A stretch of 64,000 nucleotides of DNA from Kaistella montana. GTDB lineage: Bacteria > Bacteroidota > Bacteroidia > Flavobacteriales > Weeksellaceae. Position numbers and translations under genes: made by a program. Positions 19,863 through 28,846 of the stretch are shown here, piece after piece; positions within the stretch are counted from its first letter, which is position 1; each line of letters starts with the position of its first letter. The stretch covers positions 1 to 64,000 of the forward strand of contig NZ_JANFQP010000002.1 in the NCBI RefSeq assembly GCF_024436175.1, read 5' to 3'. The notes under the pieces are model-generated. The model saw nothing but the letters and a program-made list of their open reading frames with translations. It was not told where the DNA came from and did not search any database.

Positions 19863-20066
19863 ATGAAAACAAAAATACACCGACTTTGCATCTACCCTAA
19901 AGACATCCAGCGAATCACAGGAAGAAGCGAACGATACTCCAGAGACCTCATACTCAGAATCAAAAAACAACTCAACAAAGCAAATCACCAGCCCCTCACC
20001 GTCCATGAATTCTGCTACTACATGGGCATCCCCTACGAATCCATCCAAGACCTCATCATCGACTAA
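19863..20066 (+). CDS. Small conserved protein of unknown function
   Basis: This 67-residue basic protein starts with MKTKIHRLCIYPKDIQRITG and ends IPYESIQDLIID. I recognise it only as a type of short protein found in Chryseobacterium relatives, without known function. The middle (RYSRDLILRIKKQL) predicts an amphipathic helix, and TVHEFCYYMGI suggests a second helical hairpin, perhaps a small DNA- or protein-binding fold. A TTG start at 19842 is possible in frame, but the ATG at 19863 fits better. It is on the plus strand, unlike the polysaccharide genes, and lies between two repeat mosaics. Confidence 0.65.
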   Translation: MKTKIHRLCIYPKDIQRITGRSERYSRDLILRIKKQLNKANHQPLTVHEFCYYMGIPYESIQDLIID

Positions 20067-20322
20067 CCCTTTTTCTAAAGAAGAAAAAAGAGAAAAGAGA
20101 AAAGAAAAAAGAGGAAAGAAGAAAGACTAATGACATCACCTATTCCTACTTCCTTCTTCCTACTTCATCCTCCATACTTCCTCCATCCTTCATCCTCAAT
20201 CCTTCATCCTCCATCCTTCATCCTCCATCCTCCCTTCCCCTCCCGACCTAGGAGATTTTTGCGTTAAGAAGACAACATATTTCCATCTCTTTGTGAAATT
20301 CTCAAGTCGATAAACAATAGTA
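20067..20322. repeat. Purine-rich and CTCCATCC repeat stretch
   Basis: After the small gene comes a purine run with units like AGAAAAAAGAG and GAAAGAAG (20078-20127). Pyrimidine-rich tandem units of the CTTCATCCTCCATC type fill 20140-20235. At 20243-20270 lies a 28-base sequence containing CCTAGGAGATTTTTGCG that recurs exactly at 54231-54258. No gene is visible; open frames here are repeat-encoded. Confidence 0.7.
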
Positions 20323-20325
20323 TAA

Positions 20326-20345
20326 ACAAAAATGTTTACATTTGT
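20326..20345 (+). promoter_or_regulatory. Operator-like inverted repeat and -7 box of the toxin-antitoxin operon
   Basis: ACAAAAATGTTTACATTTGT is an imperfect palindrome (ACAAA/ATGT against ACATTTGT, one extra base in the left arm). It includes TACATTTG (20337-20344), which fits the TAnnTTTG -7 consensus. The start codon at 20349 is so close that the transcript would be nearly leaderless. An antitoxin with an XRE-type domain commonly represses its own promoter through such a site. No good -33 box was seen. Confidence 0.45.
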
Positions 20346-20348
20346 ACA

Positions 20349-20852
20349 ATGATTAAGCAATTTGAGAAATACAGAGGGATTCATCCAGGGATCGTACTTG
20401 ATAGAGAATTAAAAAAACGGGCTATCAAACAACGTCCTTTTGCTTTGTCTTTAGAGGAACACCCTCAAACATTTAATGCAATTACCAAAGGCAAAAGAGG
20501 CATTAGCACCGCATTGGCATTGAAAATAGAGCGCGAACTCGGATTGAAAGAAGGTACTTTGGTGATCTTGCAGGCTTATTATGATATCAAAAAAATTAAA
20601 GAAAAAGAAACCAAAAAAATACCTGATCTGAATATCCTGAGTAAGGCTTTGTTTTGGGATACAGATATTCAACACATCGATTGGAAGCGACAATACAGGG
20701 CAGTTATTCAACGTGTTTTTGAACGTGGAAACGAAAACGATAAAAAAGAAATTACTCACTTCTATGGCACTGAAAAAGTAAAACAAGCTTTGGAAGAGTC
20801 CAATATCAGAAGTCCATATACCATATACAGATCCAATAAAACTACAGATTAG
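20349..20852 (+). CDS. XRE-type antitoxin with C-terminal DUF6922-like region
   Basis: This 167-residue protein begins with a HigA-like helix-turn-helix: YRGIHPGIVLDRELKKRAIK, then FNAITKGKRGISTALALKIE, with the recognition-helix pattern of the XRE superfamily. The second half (PDLNILSKALFWDTDIQHID onward) resembles the small domain found in proteins encoded before AbiEii-type nucleotidyltransferases. It would bind the operator just upstream and neutralise the toxin. Its TAG stop overlaps or abuts the toxin start (20852-20858), the usual coupled layout. The ATG at 20349 is the only in-frame Met. Confidence 0.82.
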   Translation: MIKQFEKYRGIHPGIVLDRELKKRAIKQRPFALSLEEHPQTFNAITKGKRGISTALALKIERELGLKEGTLVILQAYYDIKKIKEKETKKIPDLNILSKALFWDTDIQHIDWKRQYRAVIQRVFERGNENDKKEITHFYGTEKVKQALEESNIRSPYTIYRSNKTTD

Positions 20853-20854
20853 TG

Positions 20855-21454
20855 ATGATGTATTATAATACCGTCAATGACCTTTTGAAAAATACATTGA
20901 TGACTATAATGAAGTCGTCTGTGTTTGAATCTTTTCGTTTAGTGGGCGGTACAGCATTGAGTCTTCAATTAGGACATCGTTTATCTGTCGATATAGATAT
21001 GTTCAGCGATGAACCATATGGATCTATTGATTTTAAAGCTGTTGATGAATTTATCGAGAAAACATTCCCATATCACCATCATTTTTCAAATCTTGATCCG
21101 GCTATGGGCAAATCTTATAGTGTGGGCACAGATAAGGATAATGTAGTCAAATTAGACGTGTTTTATACTGATGCTTTTATACAATCTCCTTTGATTGAGG
21201 ATGAAATAAGAATGGCTACTACAGAAGAAATCATTGCGATGAAGATCGATGTAGTACAACGTATAGGTCGCAAAAAAGATTTTTGGGATATGCATGAATT
21301 GCTACTGCAATACGATCTTTCTTCCATGCTTTCTCTCCACCAACAGCGTTATCCTTATTCGCATGATGAAGAACTTATAATGAATAACCTTACCAATTTT
21401 GATCTTGCAGAAGATGATTTTGATCCAATCTGTTTGAGAGGTAAATATTGGTAA
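20855..21454 (+). CDS. AbiEii/AbiGii-type nucleotidyltransferase toxin
   Basis: This protein of about 199 residues has the minimal nucleotidyltransferase signature FRLVGGTALSLQLGHR followed by SVDIDMFSD, that is GG-TA-L-x-x-R-x-S-x-DID, as in AbiEii and MenT-like toxins. TTEEIIAMKIDVVQRIGRKK then D(F)WDMHEL matches the conserved K and RxKD(Y)xD block. MenT and AbiEii proteins transfer nucleotides, for example to tRNA, and cause growth arrest or phage abortive infection. The start may be GTG 20852, ATG 20855 or ATG 20858. Together with the upstream antitoxin it forms a complete type IV-like system on the opposite strand to the surrounding loci. Confidence 0.88.
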   Translation: MMYYNTVNDLLKNTLMTIMKSSVFESFRLVGGTALSLQLGHRLSVDIDMFSDEPYGSIDFKAVDEFIEKTFPYHHHFSNLDPAMGKSYSVGTDKDNVVKLDVFYTDAFIQSPLIEDEIRMATTEEIIAMKIDVVQRIGRKKDFWDMHELLLQYDLSSMLSLHQQRYPYSHDEELIMNNLTNFDLAEDDFDPICLRGKYW

Positions 21455-22046
21455 TTTATTAAAGAAGATATTGTTGATGTGGTAGACGCATATAAGCCCT
21501 AATCCATATTTCCGCAAAAAATTTCTTTGGCTCCCCACTGCCAATCCCTGAATAGTGTTGACTTGTTTTTATATCAATATGTTCATTCTTGTTGTAGAAT
21601 GTGGCTGTTAAAAGGTTAGATAGAGTCGAGATTCAAGAGTCAAGATTTTAGTTTTTAGATGGGGTAAGCGGTCAGCTTTAAGCTTTAAGCAATAAGCCGT
21701 ACGCAATAAGCCTACTTATTGGAAGTTGAGAGGTTAGAAGGAGTCGAGAACCGAGATTCAAGATTTTAGATGGGGTCAGCTTTAAGCAATAAGCAGTACG
21801 CTTTACGCTTACTAGGTAATGGGGATTAGGGATTATATCTGCTCAATCTACGGGAGACTCATTTTCAAATGCCCACATTTCCAGATTAAATTACTCAAGA
21901 AGTCTTTTTTCTTTCCTCTTTCTTCTAAATTAAATCTGCGGGAGCATCATTTTCAAATTACCTCATTTCCAAATTATCAAATTCTTTCGCCCTCCATCCT
22001 CCATCCTCCATCCTCCACCCTTCCTACTCCCTACTCCCCACTCCCT
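21455..22046. repeat. Repeat mosaic between toxin gene and lplA
   Basis: About 590 bases without a gene. The first 140 are unique. Then come GAGATTCAAGAGTCAAGATT units (21628-21650 and 21743-21765), GTTAGAAGG-type units, TTTAAGCAATAAGC and GTACGCTTTACGC phrases (21675-21710, 21778-21812), CATTTTCAAATTACC and TCCAAATTATCAAATTC (21948-21982), and (CCATCCT)n with CTCCCTACTCC up to the lplA stop codon. Confidence 0.7.
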
Positions 22047-23030
22047 CTACTTAAACCCTTCCATCACTTCCTCCAACGTTACTTTTCCGAAGTAGGAAAC
22101 CAGGTCTTGTTGGGAAAGTAGGGCTTCCAAGGCGTGGACTTCATGCTTCTGTCCGATGAGTTGGGCTTCGAGATCTTCGATGGGTTGGGAGGCAAAGAAG
22201 TCTCCGAAAATCTTAGCTTTTTCAATGGTTCCTTTCACCACATCGAGGTGGACTTCAATAAATCCAGCCGGAACTTTAATGGCTTTTTGGAAATTATAGT
22301 TGGGCGAAAACCCGAAATTCCAATCCCAGGTTTCGTATTTTTCTTGCATCAGTTGTTGGATGCCTTCAATATCTTCGGGGGTGAGTTCGTAACGTTCCGC
22401 ACCGGGATTGTTGGCGATGATTTCCTCGGTAAGCAGGTTTTTCAACTCCTCGGTAGTGGTCCCTTCGGGAAGATAGGAAATCAGGTTGGTAACGCGCGAA
22501 CGGTTGCTTTTCGTGGCTTTGTCGATGAACTTTAGCGGATTGGTTTTCAGAGCCTGACCTAAAACCTCCATTTCAGAGTTCAGTAAAATAGTGCCATGCT
22601 GAATCATTTTTCCCTGTTTGGCGAGCTTGGCGTTGCCGCTGAACTTTTTGCCATCCACCAACAAATCGTTACGTCCCTGAAGCATTGCCGGAACACCAAG
22701 CCGATTCAACAATGCGAGGACGGGTTGGGTAAATTGTGAAAAATCCCCAAAATCATGATCGGCCAGCAGGGTATGGAAAGAAAAGTTGAGGTTACCCAAA
22801 TCGTGGTACACCGCACCACCTCCCGACATTCTTCTCACCACTTTAATCTCCTTTTCCTGAACATAATCCAGATTAATCTCTGCCAAGGTATTCTGAAACT
22901 TGCCCACGATAATCGAAGGGGCATTAACATACAGCAGGAACAAATCCTCATGAGGAAAACGCCGAAGCAGATATTCTTCCGAAGCGATGTTGAAATAAGC
23001 ATTATTTGAAGGAGAGTCGATAATGAGCAT
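22047..23030 (-). CDS. lplA: Lipoate-protein ligase A
   Basis: A 327-residue cytoplasmic enzyme of the BPL_LplA_LipB family that activates lipoate with ATP and attaches it to lipoyl domains of 2-oxoacid dehydrogenases and GcvH. The key motif VVRRMSGGGAVYHD lies near residue 64, IIVGKFQNTLAEIN (near 40) is the usual N-terminal substrate strand, and VDGKKFSGNAKLAKQGKMI (near 126) contains the catalytic lysine region. The C-terminal part after residue 245 fits the accessory domain. It stands alone between two repeat gaps with its own promoter-like box and is a housekeeping gene unrelated to the polysaccharide loci. Confidence 0.95.
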   Translation of the reverse strand: MLIIDSPSNNAYFNIASEEYLLRRFPHEDLFLLYVNAPSIIVGKFQNTLAEINLDYVQEKEIKVVRRMSGGGAVYHDLGNLNFSFHTLLADHDFGDFSQFTQPVLALLNRLGVPAMLQGRNDLLVDGKKFSGNAKLAKQGKMIQHGTILLNSEMEVLGQALKTNPLKFIDKATKSNRSRVTNLISYLPEGTTTEELKNLLTEEIIANNPGAERYELTPEDIEGIQQLMQEKYETWDWNFGFSPNYNFQKAIKVPAGFIEVHLDVVKGTIEKAKIFGDFFASQPIEDLEAQLIGQKHEVHALEALLSQQDLVSYFGKVTLEEVMEGFK

Positions 23031-23047
23031 GGGATGAATATTTTGTG

Positions 23048-23055
23048 CAAAAATA
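23048..23055 (-). promoter_or_regulatory. Possible -7 box of lplA
   Basis: The minus strand reads TATTTTTG, matching TAnnTTTG, 18 bases before the lplA start codon; transcription would begin about 10 bases upstream of the ATG. No clear -33 TTTG was found at 17-23 bases, because the repeat mosaic begins there. Confidence 0.4.
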
Positions 23056-23617
23056 GGGAATTTGGGGAAAAGAGGGAAGATGGATGATGAAGGATGGTAA
23101 AGAATTGGTAATTTGAAAATGAGGCTCTCGATGATTTTGCAGATTTAATTTAGAGGAAAGAAGCAAGAATCGAGAATCAACATAATAGATAAAAGTTAGA
23201 AAGTTAGGAGGTTAGAAGGTTAGAACCTAGATGATAGACAAAGGTTAGCTTTATGCAATACACCGTAAGCTTTAAGCTCTCGCAGATTTTGCAGATTCAG
23301 CAGTTTTCTAATTCCATTCCCTAGTCCTCATAGGCGTAAAGCATATAGCGTACTGCCTAAAGCTTAAAGCTGATCTTGGCTCTTTCCTCACTCAAAGAGA
23401 CCACCCCGTCATTCAGGCTCGCCGGAATGCCACCCCTCCAAAGGAGGGGAATATACTCGTGGTCTTAGGAGATGAAAGGATGAGTTGTTATAGATTTGAG
23501 ATGCCAGATATCAGACAATAGACTTTATGAAGTTGGCGCCTATTGCGTACTGCTTATTGCATCAACCTCATTTTCAAATTATCAAACTCCATACTCCCTA
23601 CTCCATACTTCCTCCTG
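23056..23617. repeat. Repeat mosaic with a REP-like palindrome
   Basis: The left part has G-rich units (GATGGATGATGAAGGATGG) and TTGGTAATTTGAAAATGAG, the reverse orientation of units seen at other gene ends. The middle has GGTTAGAAGGTTAG units (23203-23227) and TTTAAGCTCTCGCAGATTTT. Positions 23398-23470 hold a copy of the ACCACCCCGTC...CCACCCCTCC element, with the palindrome CCCCTCCAAAGGAGGGG at 23433-23449. The right end has TTTTCAAATTATCAAACTCC and ACTCCATACT units abutting the ugd stop codon. No gene is visible. Confidence 0.7.
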
Positions 23618-24784
23618 CTAGTCGTTCCCAAACAAATCTCTCGTATACACCTTATCTTCTACATCGGCGAGTTCCGGGGCTTTTCGGTTGGAGATGATGA
23701 TGTCGCATTCTTTTTTGAAGGCTTCCAGATCTTTGGTAACGCGGGAACCGAAGAAAGTTTCTTCTTGCAGTACCGGTTCGTAAACGACCACTTCTATCCC
23801 TTTGGCTTTGATTCTTTTCATCACGCCTTGGATGGCAGAGGCGCGGAAATTGTCAGAACCGGATTTCATAATTAAACGGTAAACCCCCACCTTTTTAGGA
23901 TTTTTGGCTAAAATAGATTCTGCGATAAAATCCTTACGGGTACGATTGGCATCTACAATGGCTTGGATGATATTGTTGGGCACCGAGTCATAGTTCGCCA
24001 AGAGTTGTTTGGTATCTTTCGGAAGGCAATAGCCGCCATAGCCAAAAGATGGATTGTTGTAATGCGAACCAATACGCGGATCTAAACCTACGCCTTCGAT
24101 AATCTGGCGACTGTCGAGGTCATGGATTTGCGCATAGCTGTCGAGTTCGTTGAAATACGCCACCCTTAAAGCGAGATAAGTATTGGAAAACAATTTAATC
24201 GCCTCCGCCTCGGTGGAGTGGGTAAACAAAGTAGGAATATCTTTTTTAATCGCACCTTCTTTGAGGAGTTCCGCAAAAACTGTTGCTCTTTCGCTTTGTT
24301 CGCCAATGATGATTCGAGATGGATAAAGGTTGTCGTACAAAGCTTTTCCTTCTCTTAGAAATTCGGGAGAAAAGATGATGTTATTGAACTCCAGTTTCTT
24401 TTTCAGACCTTCGGTAAATCCAACAGGAACGGTCGATTTAATGATCACCACCGCTTCTGGTCGGTATTTTTTAACGTCATGAATCACCATCTCAACACTG
24501 CTCGTGTTGAAATAATTGGTCTTCGGATCATAATCGGTTGGCGTTGCCACGATGACATAGTCTGCATTTTGGTAGGCCTCATGTTGATCGGTGGTTGCCT
24601 TAAAGTTGAGGCTTTTATTCTGTAAAAAATCACTGATTTCATGATCTTCAATCGGCGAAACCTGAGCATTCAGCATCGCAACTTTTTCAGGGACAATATC
24701 CAACGCCACCACCTCATGGTGTTGCGCCAATAAAAGGGCGTTGGAAAGTCCAACATATCCGGTTCCTACAATGGCTATTTTCAT
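23618..24784 (-). CDS. ugd: UDP-glucose 6-dehydrogenase
   Basis: This 388-residue protein, the usual length of the short E. coli-like Ugd class, oxidises UDP-glucose to UDP-glucuronate in two NAD-dependent steps. The N-terminal [20 protein letters not shown] is the NAD-binding motif, and [16 protein letters not shown] (near residue 247) carries the catalytic cysteine. [20 protein letters not shown] is the conserved substrate-contacting segment. It follows the tviB-like gene with a 2-base gap, so the two form an operon that supplies uronic acid precursors. It ends in the repeat gap at 23617. Confidence 0.94.
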   Translation of the reverse strand: MKIAIVGTGYVGLSNALLLAQHHEVVALDIVPEKVAMLNAQVSPIEDHEISDFLQNKSLNFKATTDQHEAYQNADYVIVATPTDYDPKTNYFNTSSVEMVIHDVKKYRPEAVVIIKSTVPVGFTEGLKKKLEFNNIIFSPEFLREGKALYDNLYPSRIIIGEQSERATVFAELLKEGAIKKDIPTLFTHSTEAEAIKLFSNTYLALRVAYFNELDSYAQIHDLDSRQIIEGVGLDPRIGSHYNNPSFGYGGYCLPKDTKQLLANYDSVPNNIIQAIVDANRTRKDFIAESILAKNPKKVGVYRLIMKSGSDNFRASAIQGVMKRIKAKGIEVVVYEPVLQEETFFGSRVTKDLEAFKKECDIIISNRKAPELADVEDKVYTRDLFGND

Positions 24785-24786
24785 AA

Positions 24787-26148
24787 TTATAATTTTGCAT
24801 CCGCATGGGGCAGGATGCCTTTCACATCATACACCAATGCTTGCTCTTTTTTATAGAGATTAAGGTTAAGGCTTAAAAATTCTTGGTGGGCAACTCCGAG
24901 AATGATGGCGTCATACTTTGAGATGGAAGAAGATCCCTCAATTTGCTCGGTAAAACCCGGGAGCTGGTTGAGACATTCTAGACCATACTCTTGTTGTACT
25001 TCTTTGGGGTTCGCCCAAGGATCGTAGATAGTGACCATCATGCCATATTCTTTTAAAGCTGCGACTACATCTACTATTTTGCTATTGCGAATATCGCTAC
25101 AGTTTTCTTTAAAGGTAATACCAAGCATCAAAGCTTCCGCATCTTTTATAGGCAGATCTCTTTTAATCATTTCCTTAATGACCTGGCTTGCAATAAAAGC
25201 AGCCATTGAATCATTCACCCTTCTAGCACTCAAAATCAGTTCAGAATAATGCCCAAAATCTTCTGCCTTTTGGGCTAAGTAAAAGGGATCTACCCCAATA
25301 CAGTGCCCTCCCACCAATCCAGGTTTAAAAGGCAAAAAATTCCATTTCGTTCCTGCTGCTTCCAATACTTCTTGGGTACTCAAATCCATCAGGGAGAATA
25401 TCTTCGCCAATTCATTCACAAAAGCGATATTGATGTCCCGTTGTGCATTTTCGATCACTTTGGATGCTTCGGCAACTTTAATGCTGGAAGCGAGGTGGGT
25501 CCCGGCAGCAATGACACTCCGATACAACTCATCTACCAGTTGTCCGATCTCTGGCGTCGAACCCGAGGTGACTTTTACAATAGTATCAATGGCTCTTTCC
25601 TTGTCTCCGGGATTAATTCGCTCTGGCGAATAACCACAAAAGAAATCCTCATTAAACTTCAATCCCGAAGTTTTTTCCAACACCGGTACGCCTACTTCTT
25701 CAGTTACCCCCGGATATACCGTCGATTCATAAATCACAACATCTCCATTCTTCAATAACTCGCCAACCATCTCTGATGCCCTATACAAAAGTTCAAGATT
25801 CGGACGGTGATCCCGATCCACCGGTGTAGGTACTGTGATGATATAGATATTCGCTTCTGCAAGATCATCAAGTTGGTCAGTACAGTACAGTCCGGTTAGG
25901 GGAGGATGGGGTGCTGGAGCATTGGAGTCAGCAGTTGCTGAGGCTCTCGAAGCCAGTGGATTCTCTGTAACCAGCACTGATTTCAACAAGTCTTCATCCA
26001 ATTCTAAAGTTGCATCGTTACCAACTCTAAGTTCAGCGATTCGTTGTTGATTGATATCAAAACCCACCACCGCATATTGGGTAGCAAAAAGCCGCGCAAG
26101 AGGAAGTCCTACATAGCCTAATCCTATAATAGCAATTTGATGGTTCAT
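24787..26148 (-). CDS. tviB: UDP-N-acetylhexosamine 6-dehydrogenase (TviB/WbpO type)
   Basis: A 453-residue nucleotide-sugar dehydrogenase. [18 protein letters not shown] is the NAD site, [16 protein letters not shown] (about 102-117) and [17 protein letters not shown] are typical of the TviB/WbpO group that makes UDP-GalNAcA or UDP-GlcNAcA, and [15 protein letters not shown] carries the catalytic cysteine. Compared with TviB it has about 24 extra residues at 61-86, rich in Ala, Pro and Ser ([15 protein letters not shown]), on a surface region before a conserved strand. The corresponding DNA contains CAGTCAGCAG-like phrases and may derive from the intergenic repeats. It precedes ugd. Confidence 0.92.
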   Translation of the reverse strand: MNHQIAIIGLGYVGLPLARLFATQYAVVGFDINQQRIAELRVGNDATLELDEDLLKSVLVTENPLASRASATADSNAPAPHPPLTGLYCTDQLDDLAEANIYIITVPTPVDRDHRPNLELLYRASEMVGELLKNGDVVIYESTVYPGVTEEVGVPVLEKTSGLKFNEDFFCGYSPERINPGDKERAIDTIVKVTSGSTPEIGQLVDELYRSVIAAGTHLASSIKVAEASKVIENAQRDINIAFVNELAKIFSLMDLSTQEVLEAAGTKWNFLPFKPGLVGGHCIGVDPFYLAQKAEDFGHYSELILSARRVNDSMAAFIASQVIKEMIKRDLPIKDAEALMLGITFKENCSDIRNSKIVDVVAALKEYGMMVTIYDPWANPKEVQQEYGLECLNQLPGFTEQIEGSSSISKYDAIILGVAHQEFLSLNLNLYKKEQALVYDVKGILPHADAKL

Positions 26149-26202
26149 GAATTATCCTTATCAGCTCGATAAGCCGCCGCTTTTATTCATATTTATGAAT
26201 CA

Positions 26203-26210
26203 CAAAGATA
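26203..26210 (-). promoter_or_regulatory. Possible -7 box of the tviB-ugd operon
   Basis: The minus strand reads TATCTTTG, matching TAnnTTTG, 55 bases before the tviB-like start codon. A matching -33 box was not found. It lies just outside the repeat mosaic, where unique sequence would be expected for a promoter. Confidence 0.4.
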
Positions 26211-26735
26211 GCGATATATTTGAAATATTGGTTTGGTGGATTGGAAAGCAATGCGCTTTATGCGATACGCTGTACGCCGTACGCAATATGCAATATGCAG
26301 TACGCTTATGAGTGAATACAAATTGGAATCCGCGAGAGCATCAATTACGCAATAATCATTACGCTATACGCCTATGAGTGAATACAAACTAAAATCTGCA
26401 CTATCTCCAAAATCTGCGAGAGCCGCCATTACGCAATATGCAGTACGCTTTATGCCTTTGAGTTATTAGAAATCAAATCTGGACACTATCCAATAAATCT
26501 GCGACCCCTCATTTTCAAATCATCAAATTCCAAAATCCTCCTCACAGAAAGCATAAAGCGTACAGCCTATTGCCTACAGCAGCACTCAAAAACTCACCCA
26601 CAACCCTCTAACCTCTTAACCTTCTAACTTTTTAACCTCTTAACCTCTTAACCTCTCAAACCCAATCCCTCATTATCAAATTCCCAAATTGCCTCCTTCA
26701 TCCTCCATCCTCCTTACTTCATCCTCCATCCTCCA
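26211..26735. repeat. Repeat mosaic between locus B and tviB
   Basis: No gene is visible. Blocks include CGCAATATGCAATATGCAGTACGC, GAGTGAATACAAAxTxxAATC, GCGAGAGCCGCCATTACGC, TTTTCAAATCATCAAATTCC, (AACCTCTT)n at 26605-26660, TTATCAAATTCCCAAATTGC (26673-26692) and (CATCCTC)n to 26735. The interval 26403-26620 recurs almost unchanged at 54495-54710. Where locus A has a WecA-like gene after its ketoreductase, locus B has only this mosaic. Confidence 0.8.
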
Positions 26736-27635
26736 TCAATTCTTCATAAACGATTCAATCGTCTTCTTCATCCCCTCTTCAGCGCTAACAGGCAACGAAT
26801 CAATATGCAATGCCTGCTTGATTTTCTGGTTGGAGACGATATAATTTTCAGTGAGTTTTTTAAGTCTTTCAGAATTAAGGGGAAGCTTCAAATAATCCCC
26901 TATTTTTGCCACGAACGAAATCAAATGTTGGGGAATTTTCAACAACCTTTCCTTTTTTCCCGAAGTATTAGCGATAATTTTCACCAGTTCATTCGTTGAC
27001 AAAGCCTTATCGTCAGCAAAATTATAAATTCCAGATGCCATATTTTGATCAGAAACAATGCGTTCGATCAAAAAATTAAGATTATCAATACTCAAGAACG
27101 ATCTGTTGTTTTCAAAATCTGCTAAAGGCCATGGAATGCCTTTTTCTACCACTTTATAGAGCAAGTTGAGATTTCCCTTGTTTCCCGGACCGTGAATCAT
27201 ACAAGGGCGAATAATGAAAAGCCGCTTATTTTCAGACAAATCCTTGGAGAGCAAATAATTTTCAGCTTCTAATTTAGATTTGCCGTAAGGCGTTTGTGGA
27301 TTGGAATGGTGATTTTCATCTAAATCTCCTTCAAGAGTATCTGCGGTGGCCTTTACGCTGCTGAAATAAATAAAATCCCTAATCTCAGAATTTAAAAATT
27401 CGTCAAAAAGTTGGATCGTTAAATCTCTGTTGATTTTGAAATACTCATCTTCCGATGAAGCATTTGCAGTATCATGGGCTTTTCCTGCGAGATGAATCAC
27501 TACATCCGCATTTTTATTTAAAATCCAATCGGGATTTCTCAAGGAAAGTTTTTCAACAATGTTTTCCATATCTTCCAAATATTTAGAAAGATTGGAGCCT
27601 ACGAAGCCTGTTGTGCCGGTGATGATAATGTTCAT
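26736..27635 (-). CDS. NAD-dependent epimerase/reductase, paralogue of the locus A 4-ketoreductase
   Basis: This 299-residue SDR enzyme starts MNIIITGTTGFVGSNLSKYL and has YGKSK near residue 125. PGNKGNLNLLYKVVEKGIPW matches the WbpV/WreQ group, which forms UDP-D-QuiNAc or UDP-D-FucNAc. It ends VSNQKIKQALHIDSLPVSAE and TIESFMKN, nearly the same as the gene at 1698-2609, although the middle of the proteins differs much more. It overlaps the WbuB-like gene by 4 bases and is the last gene of locus B. The initiating transferase normally found next to this enzyme is absent. Confidence 0.85.
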   Translation of the reverse strand: MNIIITGTTGFVGSNLSKYLEDMENIVEKLSLRNPDWILNKNADVVIHLAGKAHDTANASSEDEYFKINRDLTIQLFDEFLNSEIRDFIYFSSVKATADTLEGDLDENHHSNPQTPYGKSKLEAENYLLSKDLSENKRLFIIRPCMIHGPGNKGNLNLLYKVVEKGIPWPLADFENNRSFLSIDNLNFLIERIVSDQNMASGIYNFADDKALSTNELVKIIANTSGKKERLLKIPQHLISFVAKIGDYLKLPLNSERLKKLTENYIVSNQKIKQALHIDSLPVSAEEGMKKTIESFMKN

Positions 27636-28843
27636 TTATTTGCTTTCAATATTTGTTCTAAGTTGGTAATACACTCGCTCATCCTAAAATTTTCCTCATA
27701 GAACTTTCTAGAATTTCTCCCCATTTTTTCTAATTCTGACTTTGGTGTTTTGGATGCTTCTAAAATCGTTTTCGCCAAACCTTGATAATCACCTGCATCT
27801 ACGGAAAATCCGCATTTTGCCTCTGCGATATTGTCCGCCCCTTCACCATTTAGCATAGTAATGATGGGTTTTGATGCACTCATATATGCCTGGACTTTTG
27901 CAGGAACGGTAAGGTTAAAAATGGGGTCGTCTTTCAGTGTCACCAACATCACATCCGCCTTGTCGAAAAAGCTTGCCATGACCTCAACCGGAAATCTACC
28001 TGCAATATGCACAGTTCCATGCAATTGATTTTCTTCGATAAAATCTTTTACAAATGGCATTTTTCTCCCATCACCAACCAAAATAAATTTGATGTTGCTA
28101 TATTCTTTGAGCTCTGCAACAGCTTTCATAATATTATCTAAATCCTGAGCCTCGCCAATATTTCCAGCAAACATCACGCGGAAACCTTCCGGAAGATTGG
28201 GGATGGGATATGTTTTATCTCCCTCGGAGATAGAATCTTCCGCCCAGTTTGGAAAATAGGTAATCTTGGAATCAAAATCGCCTTTCTCATTAATAGATTT
28301 CCTAAAGCCCTTTGAGGTGATGAGAATTTTTGCAGAGTGATGATAAAAATTGGTAACTACGTTTTCATAATACTTTAAAATCCACTTATTTTTCACACCA
28401 CCTGCGATGGCGAGACTCTCCGGCCACAAATCCATCACCCAAAAATACACCGGCGTTTGCCATATTTTTTTTAGTAAAAGTGCAGGGTAAAATTGGGTAA
28501 TTGGCGACGGCTCATGCACAATCACGGCGTCATATTTATTTTTAAAACCAAGAAAAAAAGCCTTCACGGAGGCAAAAAAGGCGAAACTATAATAGTTTAG
28601 AAAAAGCCTAAGACCCCCACCATTTCCACGTGGCAATAATAAAGACCGAATAACTTTTACATTTTGTATTGTTTCTTTCCTTTTATTAAAAAACCCGTAA
28701 CCCTCAAATATCTTTCCTTCGGGATAGTTGGGAATGCCTGTAAGCACGGTGACATCGTAGCCACGCTTCGCCAATTCAAAAGACAAATCGTTGCTTTTAA
28801 AATTTTCGGGGAAATAATATTGGGTTACTATTAAAATTTTCAT
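27632..28843 (-). CDS. wbuB: WbuB-like GT4 glycosyltransferase, probable L-FucNAc transferase
   Basis: This 403-residue GT-B enzyme has the WbuB hallmark N-terminus LIVTQYYFPENFKSNDL and TVLTGIPNYPEGKIF, then VHEPSPIT and the C-terminal domain FAGNIGEAQDLDNIM with a donor-site segment around ADVMLVTLKD and PAKVQAYMSASKPII. WbuB transfers N-acetyl-L-fucosamine in E. coli O26-like clusters. This fits the fnlA-fnlB-fnlC genes directly upstream, which make UDP-L-FucNAc. It overlaps the downstream epimerase gene by 4 bases. Confidence 0.88.
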   Translation of the reverse strand: MKILIVTQYYFPENFKSNDLSFELAKRGYDVTVLTGIPNYPEGKIFEGYGFFNKRKETIQNVKVIRSLLLPRGNGGGLRLFLNYYSFAFFASVKAFFLGFKNKYDAVIVHEPSPITQFYPALLLKKIWQTPVYFWVMDLWPESLAIAGGVKNKWILKYYENVVTNFYHHSAKILITSKGFRKSINEKGDFDSKITYFPNWAEDSISEGDKTYPIPNLPEGFRVMFAGNIGEAQDLDNIMKAVAELKEYSNIKFILVGDGRKMPFVKDFIEENQLHGTVHIAGRFPVEVMASFFDKADVMLVTLKDDPIFNLTVPAKVQAYMSASKPIITMLNGEGADNIAEAKCGFSVDAGDYQGLAKTILEASKTPKSELEKMGRNSRKFYEENFRMSECITNLEQILKANK

Positions 28844-28846
28844 TTT

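Noticed and set aside
21819..22121. A 100-codon plus-strand frame before lplA
   Set aside because: It is composed of TTTTCAAATT and CCATCCTCC repeats and runs antisense into the lplA 3' end.
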